DNA from: an uncultured bacterium
GTDB taxonomy: Bacteria > Actinomycetota > Coriobacteriia > Coriobacteriales > Coriobacteriaceae
Reading direction: 5' to 3'
Assembly: GCA_905214905.1 (NCBI GenBank)
Contig: CAJMNK010000034.1
Location: forward strand, 1 to 20,862
DNA: 20,862 nucleotides
Shown: positions 15,093 through 20,862 of the stretch, piece after piece
How the letters are laid out: each line of letters starts with the position of its first letter
How positions within the stretch are numbered: position 1 is the stretch's first letter
Notes under the pieces: generated by a model
What the model saw: the letters and a program-made list of their open reading frames with translations, nothing else
Databases searched by the model: none
Told to the model about the DNA's origin: nothing
Program-made: the position numbers and the translations under genes

Positions 15093-15187
15093 GCTAACGT
15101 TTGCCAGAAGGGGCAAATTAACGGCAAGCGACATTTCTGCAATATACCATCACCCGCTGAAGTGTGACTTTCCCGACGCTCCCACGC

Positions 15188-15224
15188 AAAAGCCCCGTTG
15201 ATAAACGCGTTACCAACGGGGCTT
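15188..15224 (-). terminator. purB terminator
   Basis: On the minus strand AAGCCCCGTTGGTA pairs with TATCAACGGGGCTT (14 bp, one wobble), followed by TTTT. It is about 73 nt past the purB stop and is near-identical in sequence to 11575-11612. Confidence 0.85.
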
Positions 15225-15263
15225 GGGCTGAAAGGCCGAGCTTCAACGGAGGCCGAAATTAAA

Positions 15264-15296
15264 CTGATCGGTTTGACTTCGTCCCCAATCGATCAG
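15264..15296 (-). other. inverted repeat directly after the purB stop
   Basis: CTGATCG (15264-15270) and CGATCAG (15290-15296) form a stem with a 19-nt loop abutting the stop codon. It has no U-tract and may protect the 3' end or assist the terminator further down. Confidence 0.4.
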
Positions 15297-16640
15297 TTAG
15301 AACTCGAGCTGCTCCAGACGATCGAAGACCGTGTCGATGCGGGTGAGGAAGTCCCACGGATCAAAGATCTCGTCGAGCTTCTCCTGGCTGACGGTGCAGC
15401 GCGGATCAGCCTCGAGACGCTCCTTAAAGGTGGGACCGGAGACGCAATCCTGCACCTCGTGCCAGGTAGCCATGGCGTTTTCCTGCACGATCGCATAGGC
15501 ATCTTCGCGGGTGATGCCCGTATCGACGAGGGCCAGCAGGACCTTGGAGGAGAAGATGAGACCGCGAGTCTTGTTGAGGTTGGCCATCATGCGAGCCGGA
15601 TACAGCTGCAGGCCGTCGATAACGCGAATGAGACACTGGAACATGTGGTCGAGTGCGATAAAGCTATCGGCCTGGGCGACGCGCTCGGCAGAGGAGTGCG
15701 AAATGTCGCGCTCATGCCACAGGGCGACATTGTCGAAAGCGACCTGGGCGTTGGACTTCACGACACGCGACAGGCCACAGACCTTCTCCATGGTGATCGG
15801 GTTGCGCTTGTGCGGCATGGCGGAGCTGCCCTTTTGACCCTTGCGGAACGGCTCCTCGGCCTCGAGCGTATCGGTCTTCTGCAGATTGCGAACCTCGGTA
15901 GCGATGCGCTCGCAGGTGGCCGCCGTGGTGGCGAGGACGCCGGCGAGGTAGGCATGATGGTCGCGGGAGATGACCTGCGTGGACAGCGGGTCGTGGACCA
16001 GACCCAGGTGCTCGCAGACATATTCCTCGACAAACGGCTCGATGGAACTGTACGTGCCGACCGCGCCCGAGATGGCACCGAAGGCAACATTCTTGCGGGC
16101 GTCCTCAAGACGATCCAGATCGCGCTTGAGTTCCCAGGCCCAAGAGCCGAACTTCATGCCGAAGGTCATCGGCTCGGCGTGGATGCCATGAGTGCGGCCG
16201 GCACAGAGCGTGTTGCGCTCCTCAAAGGCGCGACGCTTGCAAATCTCGCCGAGCTTCTTGACGTCCTCGATGATCAGGTCGCAGGCCTGGGTGAGCTGGT
16301 AGCACAGAGCCGTGTCGCCCAGATCGGAGCTGGTCATGCCATAGTGAACCCAGCGGCTGGGCTTGGGGTCGCCCTCGGGAACATCGGCGTCGATGTACTC
16401 CTTCATGTTGGTCAGGAAGGCGATGACGTCGTGGCGCGTGACCTCCTCGATCTCGTCGACCTTTGCCTTCTCAAAGTTGGCATGGTCGCGAATCCACTGG
16501 GCTTCGTCTTTAGAAATGCCGATCTTGCCGAGCTCCGCCTGGGCCTCACAGGCCAGGACCTCGATCTCCTGCCAAATGGCGTACTTGTTCTCGAGGGAGA
16601 AGATGTGTCCCATCTCCGGGCGGGTATAGCGATCGATCAT
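15297..16640 (-). CDS. purB: adenylosuccinate lyase
   Basis: This lyase acts twice in purine synthesis, releasing fumarate from SAICAR and from adenylosuccinate. The 447-residue length is normal. The family signature GSSAMPHKRNPI is intact (mobile catalytic loop), and HYGMTSSDLGDTA and AGRTHGIHAEPMTFG supply the other conserved segments, including the catalytic His of the TH motif. I chose the ATG at 16640 because AAGGAG lies 5 nt upstream and the protein then begins MIDRYTRPEMG as in relatives. A frame extension to 16706 lies over the likely promoter (TACAAT at 16685-16690). It is a single-gene unit with its own terminator. Confidence 0.97.
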   Translation of the reverse strand: MIDRYTRPEMGHIFSLENKYAIWQEIEVLACEAQAELGKIGISKDEAQWIRDHANFEKAKVDEIEEVTRHDVIAFLTNMKEYIDADVPEGDPKPSRWVHYGMTSSDLGDTALCYQLTQACDLIIEDVKKLGEICKRRAFEERNTLCAGRTHGIHAEPMTFGMKFGSWAWELKRDLDRLEDARKNVAFGAISGAVGTYSSIEPFVEEYVCEHLGLVHDPLSTQVISRDHHAYLAGVLATTAATCERIATEVRNLQKTDTLEAEEPFRKGQKGSSAMPHKRNPITMEKVCGLSRVVKSNAQVAFDNVALWHERDISHSSAERVAQADSFIALDHMFQCLIRVIDGLQLYPARMMANLNKTRGLIFSSKVLLALVDTGITREDAYAIVQENAMATWHEVQDCVSGPTFKERLEADPRCTVSQEKLDEIFDPWDFLTRIDTVFDRLEQLEF

Positions 16641-16684
16641 AGCGGCTCCTTTTTGGTTATTGGCACGTTGGTCGTAACCCAACC

Positions 16685-16690
16685 ATTGTA
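16685..16690 (-). promoter_or_regulatory. possible -10 box of purB
   Basis: TACAAT on the minus strand, 44 nt upstream of the ATG, matches the -10 consensus at five of six bases and equals the tRNA-Lys -10. No good -35 is seen. Confidence 0.4.
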
Positions 16691-16742
16691 CCGTGCGCAG
16701 GTGCAAGTATGGGCAGCAGGCATTAACCTAACATTTTGGAAT

Positions 16743-16794
16743 TGGAGCGGGCAACGGGACGTCCGCGTATTTGCTTCGCAAATCCGCACCGGCT
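16743..16794. repeat. 52-bp repeat copy 1 with tRNA-Gly 3' end
   Basis: Identical to 16874-16925. The first 18 bases equal the 3' end of tRNA-Gly including CCA (plus 17065-17082). After them the copy switches to GTCCGCG, a TTTGC-TTC-GCAAA hairpin and CCGCACCGGCT. The roughly 79 bases between the two copies encode nothing recognisable. Confidence 0.9.
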
Positions 16795-16873
16795 GCGGTC
16801 GATCTCCTCGGATTCACGGAGACGATGGGGAAGACTTTGTTGAATTGGCCGCCCCAAAGTCTCCCGCGCTCGA

Positions 16874-17009
16874 TGGAGCGGGCAACGGGACGTCCGCGTA
16901 TTTGCTTCGCAAATCCGCACCGGCTTCAGGCGCCTGCCGGCGCCTTCGCCTGCTCGCTACAAACGCTTCGCGTTTGTTTTACGCTCGCACCCTGGCGGGT
17001 TCGAGTCCC
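16874..17009. repeat. 52-bp repeat copy 2 continuing into a GC-rich hairpin element
   Basis: The 52-bp repeat (16874-16925) is followed by GC-rich palindromes including ACAAACGC-TTC-GCGTTTGT and then GCTCGCACCCTGGC. It ends in a T-loop-like GGGTTCGAGTCCC at 16997-17009. The order (tRNA 3' end, hairpins with CAAACGC/GCGTTT, GCACC, T-loop-like motif) parallels the element next to tRNA-Lys at 1402-1524. Confidence 0.75.
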
Positions 17010-17021
17010 GGCGCTTTATTG

Positions 17022-17054
17022 AAAAAAGCACGGCACCGGAACGGTGTCGTGCTT
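17022..17054 (-). terminator. terminator of tRNA-Gly
   Basis: On the minus strand AGCACGACACC pairs with GGTGCCGTGCT (one A-C mismatch), followed by six T (17022-17027). It starts about 11 nt after the tRNA CCA. Confidence 0.85.
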
Positions 17055-17064
17055 TTACTTTTTC

Positions 17065-17139
17065 TGGAGCGGGCAACGGGACTCGAACCCGCGAGTGTCA
17101 GCTTGGGAAGCTGATGCCTTACCACTTGGCGATGCCCGC
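17065..17139 (-). tRNA. tRNA-Gly (anticodon CCC)
   Basis: On the minus strand the acceptor GCGGGCA pairs with TGCCCGC. The anticodon arm TCAGC-TTCCCAA-GCTGA gives anticodon CCC, the T-arm is CGGG-TTCGAGT-CCCG, the discriminator is T, and the CCA is encoded (17065-17067). It reads GGG codons. It has its own promoter and terminator. Confidence 0.97.
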
Positions 17140-17152
17140 TTGTGTGTTGGCT

Positions 17153-17182
17153 AGTATAACGCGGTTGTCTTGTTCGATACAA
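17153..17182 (-). promoter_or_regulatory. tRNA-Gly promoter
   Basis: On the minus strand -35 TTGTAT (17177-17182) and -10 TATACT (17153-17158) are 18 bp apart, placing the start a few bases before the tRNA 5' end. Confidence 0.65.
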
Positions 17183-17436
17183 GGGTGGTGATGCTTGTTT
17201 TAGCTGTGGAGATTCGTTTGAAAATCGCGTCAATCGTGGAGATGAGGACCTTTGTCTTTCTTTTCTTACCATCTTCTACCTGTACTTTTATCTGATTGTT
17301 GTATTTGAGCTCGATTTGTCAGAAATCGGGCAAGCTTTTGGTCAGCTTCTGGTACTTACCCGCATGAACCATGGCGGTAGCCTCATCCCAAGCGCCGCGG
17401 CCTCCCCGTGCGGCGCACGAGGGATAAGGAGCAGCC

Positions 17437-18318
17437 ATGTCCAACGCACCCACGCACTCTGTCCACAGCGCAATCGCAACAGGTCCGCTGCTCCTGCTCC
17501 TCTTCCTGCTGTTCGGCTGCCTGGCACCGGGAGCCGCATTTGCCGTCGATGGCTACGACCAGCTCGGCTTCCGTACTATTAGCGATGATTGTGGGCCCTT
17601 CTTCATCGGCAAGTATGAAGCTCAAGACGCCTCGATTGCCTACTGCATGAACCAGGAACGCCCCGGGCCCACCAAGCCGGGCGGTCCATGGCTCAACTTT
17701 GATCAAGGCTGGGTGTGGCTCGACGACGAGTTCGCGGCAATCGTTTGTCACGGATATCCTACCGCCACGTCGTTTGGCGGTTACCATCTTTCACCCGATC
17801 GCGCCCGCGCCGCCACCCAGCTTGCCGTATGGATGCTCAACGGCACTACCCATGTCGACGGCACCTACTCCTACACGACCGCTCAGGGCAAAACCAAGAG
17901 TGGGCACTTTACCGCCGACAATGAAGTCGTGGCGGCTGCGCGGTGGCTCCACGACAGCGCAAAATCAGGAAGCATCAAAGCCGCTCCGCACCGCGCGCGG
18001 CGCTATCTAGGAACCGTATCGGGCGGCAGCAGACGTCAAGACATGCTCTATGTACTGCCGGCGGTCTCTGTTTCCTTCCAAAAGCAGTCTGCAAACGCTG
18101 CCATTACCAGCGGAAACAATACTTATCAGTTTGACGGGGCAACATTCGATGTTTTTGAGAGCGCCAGCGGCGCGCGTGTCGGCACCGTCCAGATGGACAG
18201 CAACGGTCGAGCGCAGGCAACACTCCTACCCAACACGGCATACTACCTAGTTGAGACAACAGCGCCAGCTGGTTATATCCCCCCGGCACGATCACATTGC
18301 CTTTACCACGACGGATAA
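17437..18318 (+). CDS. thioester-domain adhesin, N-terminal part (frameshifted)
   Basis: The ATG has AAGGAG at 17426-17431. A signal peptide (hydrophobic core about 16-30) ends near GAAFA at residue 36. Next comes a thioester (TED) domain of the PF08341 type. Cys70 in IAYCMNQ and Gln128 in TQLAVW are the pair expected to form the internal thioester that bonds covalently to host surfaces. A first Cna-B (SpaA-like) domain follows (about 210-284), ending in VETTAPAGYI. The frame then leaves the Cna-B pattern and stops after HCLYHDG. The shift coincides with a C6 run at 18279-18284; five C would join it to the long downstream frame. The preceding 254 bases hold no gene. Confidence 0.88.
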   Translation: MSNAPTHSVHSAIATGPLLLLLFLLFGCLAPGAAFAVDGYDQLGFRTISDDCGPFFIGKYEAQDASIAYCMNQERPGPTKPGGPWLNFDQGWVWLDDEFAAIVCHGYPTATSFGGYHLSPDRARAATQLAVWMLNGTTHVDGTYSYTTAQGKTKSGHFTADNEVVAAARWLHDSAKSGSIKAAPHRARRYLGTVSGGSRRQDMLYVLPAVSVSFQKQSANAAITSGNNTYQFDGATFDVFESASGARVGTVQMDSNGRAQATLLPNTAYYLVETTAPAGYIPPARSHCLYHDG

Positions 18319-20862
18319 CGGCGGATACGTCACCATTGATGAACAACCCGGCACCATTACCTTGCGCATTGTAAAGCTCGACGCCGCAACGAATGCAGGC
18401 CCCCAAGTTGGGGCTTCGCTCGCAGGAGCAGAATTCGTGTGCGTATCGCAATCAACCCCTGGATGGACACAAACTCTCAGGACCGATGAAAGCGGTCGAG
18501 CTACCCTCACCGATGTCCCCCTGGGAACCTTTACCATCTATGAATCGAAGGCGCCCGAGGGCTACCTGCCATCCAACGACAGCTGGTCCTATACCGTTAG
18601 AGCCGACCAGCTCGGTGATTCAGGCGTGGTCGAGATCGAATCTCGCGTTTCCGATATCCCCATTGCGTTTAACCTTGAGATTTCCAAATTCAAGGATTAC
18701 GGCAATAGCGACCAATCCGGCCTGGAGCAGCCGGCGGGTGGTGTTGTCTTTGAGGTTGTCAGCAACAGCTCTCAGCAGGTTGTTGGCACACTGACCACAA
18801 ACATCTACGGCTTTGCCTCCACCAAAGATCAGCCCGAAGCATGGTTCGGCACAGGCAAGCGACCCGCCGGTGTCCACGGAGCCATCCCATACGACCGTGC
18901 CGGCTACACGGTTCGCGAGGTTCCGGAAACCGTCCCCGAGGGTTTTAAACGTGCAGGGGAATGGACCGTCGGGGCCAATCAGATTTCCGACGGCGCCGAG
19001 CTTCAATATATCGTGGACAACCACGCTCTGTCGACGCATCTCCAGATTGTAAAACGCGATGCCCAAACAGGCGCCTCTGTTCCCCTAGCCGGATTCACCT
19101 TCCAACTCCTCGACAGCAATCACGAACCTGTCTCACAAACTTGCTGGTATCCAGCACATAACGTAATGGACACCTTTACGACTGACGCGACCGGGACCGT
19201 CACACTGCCCGAATCGCTCGTGCCGGGCACCTATTATGTACGCGAAACCTCGGCCAAAGAGCCCTATCTTGTCGGCGAAGAAATCGAGGTAAACATACCC
19301 GCCGACATGAACCTAACGCCCGTTGCAATCGCCTCGTATTATGACCACGCCGCGACCGGAAATATCAGGATCGTTAAAACCGATGCCGTAGACGGCAGCA
19401 GCCTCGCGGGCGCCATCTTTGAGATCCGTGCCTCGGGTGATATCGTGCGCCCCGACGGTAGCATTGCCGCACTCGACGGTGAGACTGTCGCTACCGTCAC
19501 GACGGATGAAACTGGAGAAGCACGCGCGGACAACCTCCCACTGGGATCTGGCACCGCACGCTACGAGGTTGTCGAGACTCAAGCGCCGGCAGGCTTCTTG
19601 CTCGATCAGACAACCCATATTGTCGACCTTACTTATGCCGACCAGAAAACACCCGTTGTAGAAGCACGGCTTAACGTATCCGACGATTACACCAAGGTTG
19701 ATATCTCCAAGGTCGATGCAAGCGGTGAGCAGGAAGTAGAAGGCGCACGGCTCACCTTATATGGTCCCGATAAAACCGAAATAGACTCCTGGACCTCATC
19801 CGACAAGCCACACCGCGTCGAACATCTTTCACCCGGCACCTACTCGTTGCGCGAAATGATGTCTCCGCGGACCTATGACCTTGCCGAGGAGATAACGTTT
19901 GAAATAAAGGATGCGGGAGAAGTCCAATCCGTCGCGATGAAGGATGCGCCCATCGAGATCAAGGGGCAGGTCGACAAGCGTCAGGAACTTGTCCAACCTA
20001 TCGAAAAGGGCCTGTTGGCTAACGGCGATGGTAAAAACCGTGCCGCGATGCAAACCAATACGGATGGGCTTTTCTCCTATACCATCGACGCTCGAAACGA
20101 TTCAACTACCTGGGTTGATGAGTTTACAATTACCGATGATCTTGAGTGTGCCGAGGACGATACGGCGAGATTCGTCTCAATCGAAACCCCCGTCGCCATC
20201 GGCGACCTCAATGGTCTGTGCAACGTGTGGTATCGCACGACGCCGTTGGACTCGACAGACGTCGATGAGCCGGCAAACGCGACACTTGACGATGGGCACG
20301 AAAATCCTTGGCTTGAGTCCGACGAAGTAAGGGAAAGTCTGGGTGAGGATTGCCGCCTCGTCGATTACGACGGTTGGCACCTCTGGAAGGCGGATGTCTC
20401 GACCACGGAATCCACCACACTCGAGGCGAAAGAACTCGACCTTGCATCCAATACCGTCGTGACGGGCATTCGCATTGAATACGGTGCGGTAGCCGCCGAC
20501 TTTACGACTCGAAGCGATGCGGATTCTTGGACCCGCGATGATCTCAAAGATGAGCACGACGACCTTGACGATGCCAAAGCAATCCTTGGCACAGACGCTC
20601 GGGGCGCAATCGTGCACATGCAGGCGACGCCGGCTTATACGCCCCAAACCGCACTCACCAACAGCGCACGCGTCGATCTTTGCCGCAACGGCGGCGGCGA
20701 TAAACTTGAGTCACATGACGAGGACCGTGTCATTCAACGCTGCACCCTACCGCAGGACCTACCGGCAACAGGATCAGTTCCCATCGCCGCTTGCATCACC
20801 GCGCTCCTGACCTCGGGTGCCGCAGCCCTATGGTTCGCTCGCCTTAGGTCGACCCCAAAGAA
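18284..20862 (+). CDS. Cna-B repeat adhesin, C-terminal part with LPATG (continues past window)
   Basis: This frame is open from the C6 run to the window end, without a start of its own, and continues the thioester adhesin. Cna-B/SpaA domains are recognised by lysine strands such as LRIVKLD, LEISKFKD, LQIVKRDAQTG, IRIVKTDAVDG and VDISKVDASG. Each ends with a Glu motif (YESKAPEGY, VREVPETVPEGF, VRETSAKEPY, VETQAPAGF); in the family such Lys and Glu form isopeptide bonds. A larger domain begins around VDEFTITDDLE and includes GIRIEYGAV. The sorting signal LPATG is encoded at 20759-20773 (about residue 1108 of the joined protein), followed by a membrane helix and Arg/Lys tail. The stop lies beyond the window. 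Anchoring by sortase to the wall or a pilus is inferred. Confidence 0.85.

Noticed and set aside
16723..16920. Minus-strand frame of 65 codons between purB and tRNA-Gly
   Set aside because: It consists largely of the 52-bp tRNA-derived repeats.
16743..16925. Possible CRISPR array
   Set aside because: Only two repeat copies, one spacer of about 79 bp, repeat ends derived from a tRNA, and no cas genes.
15198..17114. Plus-strand open frame of 638 codons
   Set aside because: It is a shadow of purB that also runs through terminator, repeat and tRNA sequences.

Overview
The window looks like part of a gut Coriobacteriia genome, probably Collinsella. The reasons are its moderately high GC, the mix of actinobacterial-type genes, a TSCPD-domain protein, and LPxTG-type surface proteins with Big_2 and Cna-B repeats. 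The genus is inferred from gene content and style; no rRNA gene body is present to confirm it.

Layout. From about 1 to 17140 everything I recognise is on the minus strand. From the left there is an rRNA-operon leader or spacer-like tail, a TraX-family membrane protein, tRNA-Lys(UUU), an M29 aminopeptidase, a small membrane protein behind purC, an OmpR-type response regulator and histidine kinase pair, a TSCPD protein overlapping a Tat lipoprotein, and a membrane-anchored solute-binding protein overlapping a diguanylate cyclase. Next come a long Big_2 surface protein (LANTG anchor), purB, and tRNA-Gly(CCC). On the plus strand, running off the right edge, is a thioester-domain and Cna-B adhesin (LPATG anchor).

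Working together. purC and purB serve purine synthesis from separate units. The kinase/regulator pair and the binding-protein/cyclase pair are two envelope sensing units. The second has an untranslated leader of about 200 nt ending in a strong terminator just before the start codon, with an upstream segment that could act as antiterminator. The two sortase-type surface proteins are the accessory part. Each is broken by one apparent extra base, and the Big_2 gene also has an 11-G tract between plausible -35 and -10 boxes. This suggests phase-variable surface display, although assembly error must be excluded.

Both tRNA loci carry partial copies of their own tRNA 3' end followed by related GC-rich hairpin inserts. 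Three terminators have a T-loop-like motif 12-13 nt beyond the U-run. These repeats are the least explained part of the window.
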